Assembly (NCBI GenBank): GCA_016744395.1
Contig: JADGEK010000006.1
Span: 2,706 to 55,061, forward strand
Reading direction: 5' to 3'
DNA length: 52,356 bases
From: Gammaproteobacteria bacterium
GTDB lineage: Bacteria > Pseudomonadota > Gammaproteobacteria > GRL18
Made by a program: the position numbers and the translations under genes. Shown one piece after another: positions 28,011-38,238 of the stretch. The number at the start of each line of letters is the position of its first letter. The stretch's first letter is position 1. The notes under the pieces were generated by a model. The model made no database searches and was not told the origin of the DNA. It saw only the letters and a list, made by a program, of their open reading frames with translations.

Positions 28011-28532
28011 CTAATATTGTTGTGCTTTTTGAGGCTCACCCAGCTCAATATAACTCTGTTTTATTACTTTAGAATTATTGCTTTTTAGTTGAGGGTTATT
28101 TTTTTCAAGATTATTTGATTTTAATGCTTGCTGAATAGCTTGTTGATAATCTTCCTGGTAGAATTTAAGCACCGCCATGTTGTGCCAAAGCCAGGCGTTA
28201 CCAGGCTCAATACGCAATGCTCTTTTTAGGAGACTTTCAGCATTATCATACTCATTCTGCTCAATAGCCGATTTAGATTGAGCTAATAAATCCAGGACGG
28301 CTTGTCGACTCGCAGGCGGTGTTTTTTTCTTATGCTGCGTGTTAATATTTTTATCCAATACTGCAGTGGTAATAACTTTAGGCTGGTTTAATTCTTCTGT
28401 AACGTCAACAACCGCTTCAACAGGTGCTTTGGTTTCATAAATTGACTCTGTATCTCTACGTGAGTAATCAATTGATGTACATCCATTTATTAAACTAATA
28501 ATAAACAATACTATTAAGTAGATTTTAATCAT
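28011..28532 (-). CDS. TPR-repeat lipoprotein
   Basis: This 173-residue protein has a lipoprotein signal (IVLFIISLINGC) with Cys18 as the likely lipid-bearing residue. A flexible polar linker follows. The C-terminal half has at least two tetratricopeptide units, for example EYDNAESLLKRALRIEPGNA followed by WLWHNMAVLKFYQEDYQQAI. TPR lipoproteins scaffold protein contacts at the membrane. It lies 54 bases downstream of mrcB on the same strand. In gammaproteobacteria, lipoproteins with C-terminal helical repeats can control PBP1 synthases, so a link to PBP1B is possible but not shown. Confidence 0.83.
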   Translation of the reverse strand: MIKIYLIVLFIISLINGCTSIDYSRRDTESIYETKAPVEAVVDVTEELNQPKVITTAVLDKNINTQHKKKTPPASRQAVLDLLAQSKSAIEQNEYDNAESLLKRALRIEPGNAWLWHNMAVLKFYQEDYQQAIQQALKSNNLEKNNPQLKSNNSKVIKQSYIELGEPQKAQQY

Positions 28533-28586
28533 AATTTTATCTTTGTTAAAGTACTTTCAAAGTTGATCACTGTTATTGGACAAATA

Positions 28587-30935
28587 TTAGTTGAATAAAC
28601 GCTTAAACCAATTGCTCTTGTTTTTTTCATTATAGACACCTGAAGTGCAAGATTGTGTTTTTTTCGGTTCACTGCCACTAATAAAAGGCAAGTATTCAGC
28701 ATTTTTACAACGCCCTGTTAATTTTAACTGATTCATAGAATCAATCCAGAACCATTTAATATTTTCTGGCTGATTTTGCTCCAAAGTGCCAACATCCAGT
28801 TGTTTCATCATTTTGCCCCAAACTTTTAAAGCACCCGAAGAACCTGTCAATCCAGCAGGCTTATTATCATCTCGGCCTAACCAGACAACCCCCACTAAAT
28901 TATTACCAAAACCAGCAAACCAGCTGTCGCGAAGCTCATTAGTCGTACCTGTTTTGCCTGCAAGTTGATAACGAGACGGCACATAATGGGATAAGCCTTT
29001 AGCTGTTCCCATACTGACCACTTCCTGTAAATTCGCATTGACCAGATATACAGAACTTTCATTCACTCGTCGCTCAACTCTAACAGGATATTGCTGTAAT
29101 GATTCATTATTTTCGTCCTGAACGGATAAAATGGTATGCAGTGGCGAATAAAAACCTTGATCCGCCAAAGTTTGGTACATCTGAGCCACTTGCATGGGCG
29201 ATAAAGTCAGAGAGCCTAACAAAACAGCAGGATACGGCAGTGCATCCGTTTCAACTCCAAGACTTCTGACAGTATTGAGCACTTTATCAACCCCAATTTC
29301 CATGCCCAACCTTGCAGTAGACAAATTGTAGGATTTAGCCAAAGCCACATGTAATGGTACAAGCCCATGCTCTTTTTTATCAAAGTTTTTTGGTTTCCAG
29401 AGTTTACCTTTGACACTTTTTGCTGAAAAGGATGTGTCTTTTAATAAAGAAGACAATGTATAGCCTTGCTCAAATGCCGTAAGATAAATGGCAGGCTTGA
29501 TCAATGAACCAATCGGACGACGCGCATTGATGACTCGATTAAAATCCCCTTCCTGACTGTCTTTACCACCCACAATGGCCAGTATTTCCGCAGAATCACG
29601 ATGACTCACCACAACTGCACCCTGTAAGTCTTTGGCACGTTTCTTACCCAGATTTTTTATCTGGCTTGCCAGCGCATTTTCAGCAGCCCATTGCACCTGA
29701 GGGTTTAAGGTCGTAAATATTCTCAAGCCCTTATCGGTCAAATCATCTTGATTATAGTTTTCCTGCAATTGAGTTTTAACACTGTCCAAAAAAGCTGGAA
29801 AAGGTGACGTGTTTAATGACCAGCGACGACTGATACCCAAGCCTGTTTTAACTGATTTACCATATTGAACTTGCTTAATCAGACCTTGATCTAACATGAT
29901 TTTAAGTACAGTATTACGTCGTTTAAGGGCTCTTTGCTTATTGTTTCTTGGGTTATAGTACGAAGGGCCTTTTACAAGTCCCACCAACAAAGCGATTTGC
30001 GGCTGGCTTAATTGAGCAATAGGACGTTTAAAATAGTACTCACTGGCCAGTGCAAAGCCATGAATGGCTCGTCGACCATCCTGTCCAAGATAGACTTCAT
30101 TAATGTAGGCAGCCAGAATTTCATCTTTGGAATAATGATACTCCAATAACAATGACATGATGGCTTCATTCATCTTTCTGACTAAAGTCCGCTCTCTGGT
30201 GAGAAAGTAATTTTTCACCAATTGCTGAGTCAGTGTACTACCGCCTTGTACCGTTGCACCTGCTTTTAAATTCATCCAGACAGCACGTGCAATCCCCTTA
30301 GGATCAATACCATAATGCTGGTAAAAATTACGATCTTCAACCGCAAGTAAGGTATTCTTTAACCTCTGTGGTATTTCATCTTGCCCTAAAAGTAGTCGAT
30401 CTTCATGCAATCTGGGGTGGATACTGCCAATTCTTGCAGGATCGAGCCGAACCAATGACAGCTGTTTCCGCTCACTGCGCTCATAAATTGAAGTAATTGA
30501 CGATTTATTAAATTGAATTCGTAACTTGTGAGAGGCTTCATCCCCATCAGGAAATTTAAATTGCCGTGAGACTAATTCAATACGCTGTCCATTTCGAGAA
30601 AAACTACCCTGAGTTGAGGGCTTTCTGTCTTTTCGATACCCCGACAATTTCAGTTCTTTTTCAAATTGTCCGACCGATATTTTTAGGCCAGGGTAAACTT
30701 CCAATGAGCGCGCATAAACTTTAGCAGGAATAGACCACCGACGACCTTCAAACTTGTCTTTAATGATACTATTTAGGTAAATAGTATATAAACTTAAGGC
30801 GATCGTTCCAAAAATAATACTCAGAAGCATTATTTTTCTTATAAAACGCCAAAATCCACTTTTTTTAGTTTTTTTCGCTGCTTTTTTTTTAGCAGCGGAT
30901 TTTTTAGGCGCAGAGCGTTTTCTTTTTGCAGGCAT
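28587..30935 (-). CDS. mrcB: Bifunctional penicillin-binding protein 1B
   Basis: This 782-residue class A PBP polymerises and crosslinks peptidoglycan. It has a very basic cytoplasmic N-terminus (many Lys in the first 28 residues), one transmembrane helix at about 30-50 and a small UB2H-type domain. The GT51 domain follows, with AVEDRNFYQHYGIDPKG and GATVQGGSTLTQQLVKN. The transpeptidase domain has the active-site motif GSLIKP near residue 478, SYNLSTARLG and the KTGTT box near 662. The UB2H region and basic tail fit PBP1B rather than PBP1A. It lies upstream of a TPR lipoprotein on the same strand. Confidence 0.94.
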   Translation of the reverse strand: MPAKRKRSAPKKSAAKKKAAKKTKKSGFWRFIRKIMLLSIIFGTIALSLYTIYLNSIIKDKFEGRRWSIPAKVYARSLEVYPGLKISVGQFEKELKLSGYRKDRKPSTQGSFSRNGQRIELVSRQFKFPDGDEASHKLRIQFNKSSITSIYERSERKQLSLVRLDPARIGSIHPRLHEDRLLLGQDEIPQRLKNTLLAVEDRNFYQHYGIDPKGIARAVWMNLKAGATVQGGSTLTQQLVKNYFLTRERTLVRKMNEAIMSLLLEYHYSKDEILAAYINEVYLGQDGRRAIHGFALASEYYFKRPIAQLSQPQIALLVGLVKGPSYYNPRNNKQRALKRRNTVLKIMLDQGLIKQVQYGKSVKTGLGISRRWSLNTSPFPAFLDSVKTQLQENYNQDDLTDKGLRIFTTLNPQVQWAAENALASQIKNLGKKRAKDLQGAVVVSHRDSAEILAIVGGKDSQEGDFNRVINARRPIGSLIKPAIYLTAFEQGYTLSSLLKDTSFSAKSVKGKLWKPKNFDKKEHGLVPLHVALAKSYNLSTARLGMEIGVDKVLNTVRSLGVETDALPYPAVLLGSLTLSPMQVAQMYQTLADQGFYSPLHTILSVQDENNESLQQYPVRVERRVNESSVYLVNANLQEVVSMGTAKGLSHYVPSRYQLAGKTGTTNELRDSWFAGFGNNLVGVVWLGRDDNKPAGLTGSSGALKVWGKMMKQLDVGTLEQNQPENIKWFWIDSMNQLKLTGRCKNAEYLPFISGSEPKKTQSCTSGVYNEKNKSNWFKRLFN

Positions 30936-31267
30936 AAATTAACGGTATATCGCTTTGAATAATAACAATTAAAAAAAATAATGGCGGTATCAATTCACTC
31001 AAACGATTTAAAGCGTATGAGAATAATACCCCGTATGAATGATTACAAACAGCATTGTAAGTGCTTATGTGATTAATTAAAAGATATTCAAGAAAAATCA
31101 ATTTAATCTAAAATGATCACCATTAATAGCTCAATGACTTACTCCAGATAGCGGCTTTCATTGCCTGCCTCTCTATCATTTTTTCAATAATCTGCTATTA
31201 ATTAATATTAATAGAAAGTTACAATTTTATAATGAGAACATTCTGATAACTGGTATTAATAATTAAA
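30936..31267. other. 332-base divergent promoter region
   Basis: This spacer separates leftward mrcB from the rightward histidine kinase and must contain both promoters. It is very A+T-rich, with TTAATTAATATTAATA-type words near 31198. I see no gene, RNA or recognisable operator in it. Confidence 0.6.
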
Positions 31268-32785
31268 ATGACAGGAAAAGATAAACAGCACATCTGGTGG
31301 CTTTCGCACAATGAAAACATTGCAAAAGAACAAGTAGAAATCTTATTTAACCACGCAATAACCGCTAACTACGGTAGTATTCTTGTTGTCTTTCCCATCG
31401 CCCTTATCTTTAGTCATGCAAACCAATTAGCACCCTTTTTTATTTGGGGGACTGCATTAATTATTACCGCCTTTTTAAGGCTGTTTGTCAGTAAAAAAAG
31501 CACTCCTCAAAAAGACAGTTTAAAAACACTCAATTATCAAATGCATCAGTATTTTATTCTCAGCTTAATGATGGGCTTGATATGGTCCTCTTTGCCTCTC
31601 ATTTATTTTAAAGATGCCATTACGGGCTATATGCTCATTGTGACGACTTTTGTTGTCATTACCTCCAGTATTCTTGCTTTATCATCAGTACTACTTCTGA
31701 CACCCACTATCATTGTCCCACAACTACTGACACTGTCTTATATTTTATATACTCAAGGTACTTATGAAGGAGAAATGATTAGCATGACTTTATTCTTTGT
31801 TTGTATGCCTGTTTTTATTGCCTTTTCAATTAAATACAATGCTCACCTGATATATGGTTTGAATATGGCTGATAAACTTAAAGTTTCTCTCAATTCTGAG
31901 CAAATTATCAAAGAAGAACTAAAATTACATCAATCTCAACTGGAAAAAATGGTTCTAGAGCGGACGAATGAATTAGTGGAAGCTAAAGAAATAGCGGAAA
32001 AAGCTAATCAAGCTAAATCGACATTTTTAGCCAATATGTCTCATGAGTTACGCACACCCATGCATGGTATTCTGGCTTATGCCAATATGGGATTTAAAAA
32101 AATTGAAAAATCAACGCCCGAAAAAAATGTAAAGTATTTCAGCAATATTTTACAAAGTGGTGAGCGCTTATTAATTCTTTTGAATGATCTCCTGGATATG
32201 GCAAAGCTTGAAGCAGGAAAAATGGAAACCACCTTTGTCCACAGTTCTCTGTTATCGATCACCAAAGCTTGTTTATCTGAGCAGGAGGCACGTTTAAAAG
32301 CCCTGAAATTAAAAGTGATATACGATCCAGAAAATATTACAGGTACTGGTCAGTTTGATGAACAACAAATAGGACAGGTTATTACCAATCTGTTATCAAA
32401 CTCAATTAAATTCACTCCCAAAAATGGACATATAAAAATAACAATTTCTCAAACAACACTCAAATCATGGACGGATGAAAAAAACTCCGTATCTAACAAG
32501 GTAGCTGCCCTTAAATTTTCATTGGAAGATTCTGGTGAAGGTATTTTATCCGATGAATTGAAATCCATTTTTGATAAATTTCAGCAAGGTTCCCGTTTAA
32601 CAGCAGGGACTACAAAAAGTACAGGACTTGGTTTACCGATTTCACAAGAAATAATTGCTTTGCATCACGGTCATATTTGGGCCAAAAACCATCCCGACGG
32701 TGGTGCCATTTTTAGTTTTGTTATTCCTGAAATGCAAGAAGCCCAAAAAAAGTTTAAGCGTAGAAAGGGTGAGACAGTGACATGA
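31268..32785 (+). CDS. Membrane histidine kinase, orphan
   Basis: This 505-residue protein has a hydrophobic N-terminal sensor domain of about 200 residues with six or so helices. A coiled-coil (about 208-245) follows, then HisKA with the phosphorylated histidine His259 in [18 protein letters not shown]. The HATPase domain has [11 protein letters not shown] (N box, about residue 372) and STGLGLPIS (G2, about 451). All catalytic boxes are present. It autophosphorylates and passes phosphate to a response regulator, but none is encoded nearby. The next gene overlaps its stop by four bases and encodes an integral membrane protein, so the two are co-translated and probably work together. The ribosome binding site is weak. 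Confidence 0.92.
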   Translation: MTGKDKQHIWWLSHNENIAKEQVEILFNHAITANYGSILVVFPIALIFSHANQLAPFFIWGTALIITAFLRLFVSKKSTPQKDSLKTLNYQMHQYFILSLMMGLIWSSLPLIYFKDAITGYMLIVTTFVVITSSILALSSVLLLTPTIIVPQLLTLSYILYTQGTYEGEMISMTLFFVCMPVFIAFSIKYNAHLIYGLNMADKLKVSLNSEQIIKEELKLHQSQLEKMVLERTNELVEAKEIAEKANQAKSTFLANMSHELRTPMHGILAYANMGFKKIEKSTPEKNVKYFSNILQSGERLLILLNDLLDMAKLEAGKMETTFVHSSLLSITKACLSEQEARLKALKLKVIYDPENITGTGQFDEQQIGQVITNLLSNSIKFTPKNGHIKITISQTTLKSWTDEKNSVSNKVAALKFSLEDSGEGILSDELKSIFDKFQQGSRLTAGTTKSTGLGLPISQEIIALHHGHIWAKNHPDGGAIFSFVIPEMQEAQKKFKRRKGETVT

Positions 32786-33447
32786 GCGGCATGAGTTACA
32801 TGGAGGTACTAATTCACCCCACTATCATGCTAGCTACTTTTTTTTACATCATAATGAGCATTGGGTTTGAAATCAGTTATCAGCTGTTTTTAAATAAAAT
32901 ATCCCATGTCTCAGGCTCTTATTGGATAGCTAAAAATATGGGCACGCCATTTTTTCATGTACTCTTGCTCATTGCTTTTATTTATATGAGTTACCCCACT
33001 CTTTTTGGTATAGAAGCTTATAATAGCGAGGGCGAGCGCATTATTCCGTCACTATCACAATTGCTCAGTGCCAAAAGAGGGCAGACCATGAAAATGATCA
33101 ATACGCTCTTTATAATCAGCGTAATATTACCAATCATTCCAATGTTTAAGCGTTTGTTAGCTCTGATATTGCCGTTACAAGCCATTGCAGCTAGTGCCAT
33201 ACTTTATGGCTGGCTAAATCAGATAATGGAGAGTGAATATTCAATCTTTCCAAGTTATACGAGCCTTGCACTGATTATCATTATCTCTATTATTGCAGGG
33301 CAGCTTGCTAAAGTAATAGGCATGATCATAGGAGGAAGCTGGAATACAAACTTCCACACTCATGATATGGAAAAAGTAATTTATAAGAGCTGTTTATTGA
33401 TTTTTCAAATACCGATTTTACTCATCTATACGCTGAGCCTTTCATAG
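32782..33447 (+). CDS. Integral membrane protein coupled to the histidine kinase
   Basis: This 221-residue protein has about six hydrophobic helices and a soluble loop around residues 75-105. I do not recognise a family. The start ATG overlaps the kinase stop (ATGA) and is preceded by GGTGAG. Such tight coupling suggests that it is a partner, perhaps a stimulus-sensing subunit or a target of the kinase pathway. It shows no known transporter motif. A perfect 10-bp hairpin lies six bases after the stop. Confidence 0.72.
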   Translation: MSGMSYMEVLIHPTIMLATFFYIIMSIGFEISYQLFLNKISHVSGSYWIAKNMGTPFFHVLLLIAFIYMSYPTLFGIEAYNSEGERIIPSLSQLLSAKRGQTMKMINTLFIISVILPIIPMFKRLLALILPLQAIAASAILYGWLNQIMESEYSIFPSYTSLALIIIISIIAGQLAKVIGMIIGGSWNTNFHTHDMEKVIYKSCLLIFQIPILLIYTLSLS

Positions 33448-33453
33448 CACCAA

Positions 33454-33479
33454 TAGAGACAAGACATGCCTTGTCTCTA
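33454..33479. terminator. Hairpin between convergent genes
   Basis: TAGAGACAAG and CTTGTCTCTA are perfect 10-bp complements around the loop ACATGC. It lies between the end of the membrane protein gene and the end of cysS and may terminate both. It lacks a T tract and could equally be a REP-like palindrome. Confidence 0.55.
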
Positions 33480-33506
33480 CAGTTTGCTTATGAAGCATCT
33501 TAAAGG

Positions 33507-34916
33507 CTACTTCCTGCGCCAACGAGTGCCTTCCGGGGTATCTTCTAATAAGATGTCTTCTCCAACCAGCACATCACGAATACGATCACATTCTGACCAG
33601 TTTTTTTCTTGTTTGGCCGTCGCACGCTGCTCAATTAAAGCGTTAATGTCGCCATCAGACAAACCTCCTTCCGAAGTACTGCCCTGCAAAAATTGTTGTG
33701 CATTATTTTCCAGCAGACCTAATAGTTCAGCCAGTTTTTTCAACTGCGCAGCAAGTGTTTTAGCCTGCTCAAGATCGCGGGCTTTAAGACGGTTTAACTC
33801 ATGGCTCATATCAAACAAAACTGAAATGGCCATTGGGGTGTTGAAGTCATCATCCATTGCACTAAAGAAACGTTGTGCATAATCACTTTTCTCAAATAAA
33901 GAGTCATCAAGCACCACCTCATCAAGCCCATCAATATCAAGCAAGGCTTGGTATAAAGTAGTTAAAGAGGCTTTTGCTTTGTCCAGATTTTCATCTGAAT
34001 AATTCAATGGGCTCATATAATGACTGTTCAAAATAAAATAACGAATTACTTCGGGTGCATAGCTTTTAAGTACATCTCGGATAATAAAGAAATTACCCAG
34101 AGATTTAGACATTTTTTCATCATCAACCCGGACAAAACCATTGTGAATCCAGTAGTTAACAAATTTATGTCCAGTGCAACCCTCTGATTGGGCAATTTCA
34201 TTTTCATGATGTGGAAATTTTAAATCCAGACCACCACCATGAATATCAAAATGATCGCCCAGACATTTGACAGACATGGCAGAACATTCGATATGCCAGC
34301 CTGGACGTCCTTTACCCCAGGGTGAATCCCAGCTGGGCTCTTCAGGCTTAGCCTTTTTCCATAACACAAAATCCATAGGATCCCGTTTAGCTTGCTCAAC
34401 CTCAACTCGACTGCCTGATTGCAGTTCATCCAGATTTTTCTTTGCTAATTGGCCATAAGTCTCAAATTGACTGACCTGATAATACACATCACCATTATCC
34501 GCATGATACGCCATGCCTTTATCAATCAGAGTCTGAATCATCTTTAAAATTTCGTCCATGTGCTCAGTGGCCCGAGGCTCAATATCTGGACGTTTAACAC
34601 CCAAAGCATCGGCATCTTCATGCATGGCTTCAATAAAACGATCGGTCAATGTGCCAATATCTTCACCATTCTCGATGGCTCGAGCGATAATTTTGTCATC
34701 AATATCAGTAATATTGCGCACATAAGTCACATTATCAGAACCATAGATTTTACGCAGATAACGCGTAATCACATCAAACACCACCAGAACCCGGGCATGG
34801 CCAATATGACAAAAATCATAAACTGTCATACCACAGACATACATATTGACTTTGCCTGGATGAATAGGAGTAAAGAGTTCTTTTTTACCGCTTAATGTAT
34901 TTTGTATGTGTAACAT
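33507..34916 (-). CDS. cysS: Cysteinyl-tRNA synthetase
   Basis: CysS charges tRNA-Cys. The 469-residue class I enzyme has the HIGH motif as CHIGHARV (His37-His40) and the KMSKS loop as [10 protein letters not shown] near residue 268. Zinc ligands include Cys28 in VCGMTVYD, a Cys in HIECSAMSV and the [11 protein letters not shown] segment. The C-terminal tRNA-binding region ends [12 protein letters not shown] as in other bacterial CysRS. It is 14 bases downstream of glnS and co-transcribed with it. Confidence 0.97.
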   Translation of the reverse strand: MLHIQNTLSGKKELFTPIHPGKVNMYVCGMTVYDFCHIGHARVLVVFDVITRYLRKIYGSDNVTYVRNITDIDDKIIARAIENGEDIGTLTDRFIEAMHEDADALGVKRPDIEPRATEHMDEILKMIQTLIDKGMAYHADNGDVYYQVSQFETYGQLAKKNLDELQSGSRVEVEQAKRDPMDFVLWKKAKPEEPSWDSPWGKGRPGWHIECSAMSVKCLGDHFDIHGGGLDLKFPHHENEIAQSEGCTGHKFVNYWIHNGFVRVDDEKMSKSLGNFFIIRDVLKSYAPEVIRYFILNSHYMSPLNYSDENLDKAKASLTTLYQALLDIDGLDEVVLDDSLFEKSDYAQRFFSAMDDDFNTPMAISVLFDMSHELNRLKARDLEQAKTLAAQLKKLAELLGLLENNAQQFLQGSTSEGGLSDGDINALIEQRATAKQEKNWSECDRIRDVLVGEDILLEDTPEGTRWRRK

Positions 34917-34930
34917 AGTTACTCTTATCC

Positions 34931-36631
34931 TTATTTTTGGTTCCCAGCTTTAGCCCATGAATCTCTTAGGCTGACTGTACGATTAAAAACCAACTTTTCA
35001 CTATTAGAATCCAGATCAGCAGTAAAATAACCCTCTCTTTCAAACTGGAAGGATTCACCCTCTTGAGAATTGGCCAATGATATTTCTGCTCTTGCATCAC
35101 TCATTACTCTTAAAGAATCCGGATTTAAAAAGTCCAGAAAGTGACTGTCTTCATTTTCATGCTTTTTAGCTGCATTATCAGGGTTTTCTTCTGTAAACAG
35201 ACGATCATAGATGCGCACTTCTACTGGAACACTATGCTCAGCCGAAACCCAATGTATCACACCTTTCACCTTGCGCCCTTCTGGCTTTTTGCCTAAGGTA
35301 TCCGCATCGTGGCTGCAAATCAGTTCTATCACTTCACCCTGCTCATCTTTAATCACTTCATTACACTTAATGACATAAGAATTCCTCAAACGGACTTCTT
35401 TATCAGTCGTCAGTCGCTTGTATTTCGGTGGTGGCACTTCTTCAAAATCACTGCGATCAATATAAATTACCTTGCTCATTTTAAAGAGACGTCGCCCCAT
35501 AGACTCATCTTTAGGATGTCTTGGTGCAGAGAGTTCTTCAACATGACCATCAGTCCAGCTCTCAATGGTCACTTTAAGGGGATTAATGACACACATGGCT
35601 CTAGGAGCTGAATGCTCCAGTTCTTCACGGATACAAAACTCCAATGTGCCCATATCCACAACGCCATCGACTTTAGTCACACCAATACGTTCACTAAACT
35701 CGCGAATAGATGACGGTGTATAACCGCGACGTCTTAAACCAGAGATAGTTGGCATTCTGGGATCATCCCAACCCAAGACATGATTTTCATCCACCAGTTG
35801 TTTTAATTTTCGCTTACTGGTGATGGTATAGTTGAGATTTAAGCGGGCAAATTCAATCTGTTGGGGGTGAGTGGGTGTCTCAAGTTGATCCAGCACCCAA
35901 TCGTATAATGGTCGATGATCTTCAAACTCAAGTGTACAAAGCGAATGAGTAATGCCTTCTATGGCATCAGAAATACAATGAGTGTAATCATACATTGGAT
36001 AAATACACCACTCATTACCTGTTTGATGATGTTCGATTTTACGAATCCGATAAAGAATGGGATCACGCATATTTATGTTTGGTGATGCCATATCAATTTT
36101 AGCTCGTAAAACCTTTGCTCCTTCGTCAAAGTCGCCTTGTTTCATACGCTCAAACAAATCCATGTTTTCAGCAACGCTTTGCTCGCGAAATGGGCTGTTC
36201 TTGCCTGGTTCTTTTAATGAGCCACGGTATTCACGAGATTCATCAGGGGATAGCGAACAAACATAAGCCTTACCTGCTTTGATAAGTTCTATCGCGTACT
36301 CATGTAATTGAGCGAAATAATTAGAGGCGTATTTGGGCTCATCAGCCCACTCAAAGCCAAGCCAGGATACATCTTCTTTAATAGAATCAATGTATTCCAC
36401 ATCTTCTTTTTCTGGGTTGGTATCATCAAAGCGTAAATTACAGATCCCTTTATAGTCCTGCGCTAAACCAAAATTCAAACAAATTGATTTTGCATGACCA
36501 ATGTGTAAATAACCATTTGGCTCAGGAGGAAAGCGGGTAACAACTTTACCCTCATTTTTATTATTGCTCAGATCTTCATCAATAATATGACGAATAAAAT
36601 TACTGGCAGGCTTAATCTCAATATCACTCAT
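34931..36631 (-). CDS. glnS: Glutaminyl-tRNA synthetase
   Basis: GlnS charges tRNA-Gln. The 566-residue class I enzyme has [20 protein letters not shown] (HIGH motif) and the second signature around [14 protein letters not shown], which replaces MSKRK in E. coli. It also has [11 protein letters not shown] and the anticodon-binding beta-barrels in the C-terminal half ([20 protein letters not shown]). It is the first gene of a two-gene operon with cysS. The neighbouring rightward cyclophilin and lpxH genes complete a cluster (cysS, glnS, ppiB, lpxH) known from other gammaproteobacteria such as Pseudomonas. Confidence 0.97.
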   Translation of the reverse strand: MSDIEIKPASNFIRHIIDEDLSNNKNEGKVVTRFPPEPNGYLHIGHAKSICLNFGLAQDYKGICNLRFDDTNPEKEDVEYIDSIKEDVSWLGFEWADEPKYASNYFAQLHEYAIELIKAGKAYVCSLSPDESREYRGSLKEPGKNSPFREQSVAENMDLFERMKQGDFDEGAKVLRAKIDMASPNINMRDPILYRIRKIEHHQTGNEWCIYPMYDYTHCISDAIEGITHSLCTLEFEDHRPLYDWVLDQLETPTHPQQIEFARLNLNYTITSKRKLKQLVDENHVLGWDDPRMPTISGLRRRGYTPSSIREFSERIGVTKVDGVVDMGTLEFCIREELEHSAPRAMCVINPLKVTIESWTDGHVEELSAPRHPKDESMGRRLFKMSKVIYIDRSDFEEVPPPKYKRLTTDKEVRLRNSYVIKCNEVIKDEQGEVIELICSHDADTLGKKPEGRKVKGVIHWVSAEHSVPVEVRIYDRLFTEENPDNAAKKHENEDSHFLDFLNPDSLRVMSDARAEISLANSQEGESFQFEREGYFTADLDSNSEKLVFNRTVSLRDSWAKAGNQK

Positions 36632-37017
36632 GTTTGCGGCTCATTTTATGTCTTAAATTTGTTCAATCGATGATTTTAATGAATTAATAGACAAAAATAA
36701 ATCATTACTCTTTAATCAAGCCATTAAAACCGTTATATTGTTCAAAATCTTGAGTTCTGCGACTATTTTGCTCAGAAATCATTCTAAATACCTGTTTCTA
36801 CTATTTGCTCATATTAATAGTAATCACTGAGTATCAAAAGGACCTATTGCATATTGAGCGATTTGACGAAGTCCGAGCCCAATATGCAATAAGTCCTTTT
36901 GATACGGATTTTAAGCTAATCCTGTTAAGTAAAGAAAGAGCACAGATGTGGAACAGCTATATTAGATTTAAGATATTTACAAATTTCACCACTTTTCATA
37001 AAAGCAAAGGTTCAAAA
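36632..37017. other. 386-base divergent region between glnS and the cyclophilin genes
   Basis: It holds the promoters of glnS (left) and of the secreted cyclophilin (right). It also holds the 75-nt hairpin element described separately at 36831-36905. An open frame crosses the hairpin from 36805 but has no ribosome binding site and no family match, so I do not call a gene. Confidence 0.65.
36831..36905 (+). repeat. 75-nt palindromic element, copy A (unnamed family)
   Basis: Two 25-nt arms (36831-36855 and 36881-36905) are complementary with one mismatch around a 25-nt apical region. The apical region contains GATTTGACGAAGTCCGAGC at positions 30-48 of the element. A second copy (B) lies at 51567-51641 in reverse orientation with the same total length and the same 19 bases in the same place. 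Element ends are GTAT...ATAC in both. It sits between divergent genes, about 110 bases upstream of the cyclophilin start, so it cannot be a terminator of a neighbouring gene. Function unknown. Confidence 0.85.
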
Positions 37018-37605
37018 ATGACAAGATTCAAACTTCTCGTTCTTAGCATATTTCTAATCACCTTCAGCCTGCTTATTTTTTCGACAGCAAGTTTAGCCTC
37101 TAATACCGTTAAAATTAAAATGGTCACGAATAAAGGTGACATTATATTAGAACTCTATCCAGACGAAGCTCCAGACACTGTGAAAAACTTTGTTAATTAT
37201 GCAAATAACAATTTTTACAACAAAACCATATTTCATCGAGTCATTGATGGTTTTATGATTCAAGGCGGTGGTTATACAAATGCCCAAGACCGAAAAATGA
37301 CCTTAAGTGCTGTCAAAAATGAAGCAGACAATGGCCTAAAAAATGACCGCGGCACAATAGCAATGGCTAGAACTCGGGATCCTCACTCAGCAACGGCTCA
37401 GTTTTTTATCAACCTGAAGAATAATGATCCTTTAAATCACACTCGTAAATCAATCAACGGCTGGGGTTATACTGTTTTTGGTAAAGTCACCAAAGGCATG
37501 GATGTGGTTGATGCAATTGCAAAAGTGAAAACAATTCGAACAGCAGGACAGCAGAACATCCCTGTTGATCCCATATACATTGAAGATGTCGATGTAATCA
37601 AATAA
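37018..37605 (+). CDS. ppiA: Exported cyclophilin-type peptidyl-prolyl isomerase
   Basis: This 195-residue protein has a signal peptide (LLVLSIFLITFSLLIFSTASLA) and a complete cyclophilin domain. The domain has the catalytic Arg region [16 protein letters not shown], then GTIAMARTRDPHSATAQFFI and INGWGYTVFGKVTKGMDVVD. It catalyses cis-trans isomerisation of X-Pro bonds in the periplasm. The ATG used has AAGG eight bases upstream; the frame stays open 71 codons further back but only crosses the hairpin element. The cytoplasmic paralogue follows 97 bases later, so the two form a duplicated pair. Confidence 0.92.
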   Translation: MTRFKLLVLSIFLITFSLLIFSTASLASNTVKIKMVTNKGDIILELYPDEAPDTVKNFVNYANNNFYNKTIFHRVIDGFMIQGGGYTNAQDRKMTLSAVKNEADNGLKNDRGTIAMARTRDPHSATAQFFINLKNNDPLNHTRKSINGWGYTVFGKVTKGMDVVDAIAKVKTIRTAGQQNIPVDPIYIEDVDVIK

Positions 37606-37702
37606 ACCCCTTGTTTTTCTTGGGTTTCATCCCTATTAAAGGTCTTATTAATATTGGCAATAACGCAACTTACCTCTTCATAGTATAAAAGGTTTAAATA
37701 CA

Positions 37703-38194
37703 ATGATAAAAATGCAAACAAACTTTGGCACAATTTCTATAGAACTTGATACAGAAAAAGCACCTGAAACTTGTGCGAACTTTGAGCAATATGTTAAAGA
37801 TGGTTTTTATGATGGTACTATCTTTCACCGTGTTATTGACGGTTTCATGATTCAAGGTGGCGGTATGGAACCTGGCATGGCCGAAAAAGACACTCGTGCG
37901 AACATCAAAAATGAAGCCAGCAATGGCCTGACCAATGATCGTGGCACTCTGGCTATGGCACGTACACCTGATCCTCATTCTGCGTCATCACAATTCTTTA
38001 TTAATTTGAAAGACAATGCTTTTTTAAACTTCCGTAATGAGTCGCCTGATGGCTGGGGTTACTGTGTTTTTGCAAAAGTCACCGATGGAATGGATGTTGT
38101 CGATGCCATTAAAGCCGTTAAAACAGGCAATTCGGGCCACCACTCTGATGTACCTGTTGAAGATGTCATCATTGAAAAAGTGACTATTGATTAA
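37703..38194 (+). CDS. ppiB: Cytoplasmic cyclophilin peptidyl-prolyl isomerase B
   Basis: This 163-residue protein is a single cyclophilin domain without a signal peptide: [20 protein letters not shown] at the start. It then has [40 protein letters not shown] and [20 protein letters not shown]. It is an E. coli PpiB-type enzyme acting in the cytoplasm. The gene precedes lpxH by 44 bases, the order also seen in E. coli and Pseudomonas. Confidence 0.95.
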   Translation: MIKMQTNFGTISIELDTEKAPETCANFEQYVKDGFYDGTIFHRVIDGFMIQGGGMEPGMAEKDTRANIKNEASNGLTNDRGTLAMARTPDPHSASSQFFINLKDNAFLNFRNESPDGWGYCVFAKVTDGMDVVDAIKAVKTGNSGHHSDVPVEDVIIEKVTID

Positions 38195-38238
38195 AACGTT
38201 TTACAGCTCAGAACAATCATCAAATGGAGTCAGAAGTA

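Noticed and set aside
36805-37017. Long N-terminal extension of the exported cyclophilin
   Set aside because: It has no ribosome binding site, crosses the hairpin element and lies before a perfect signal peptide start.
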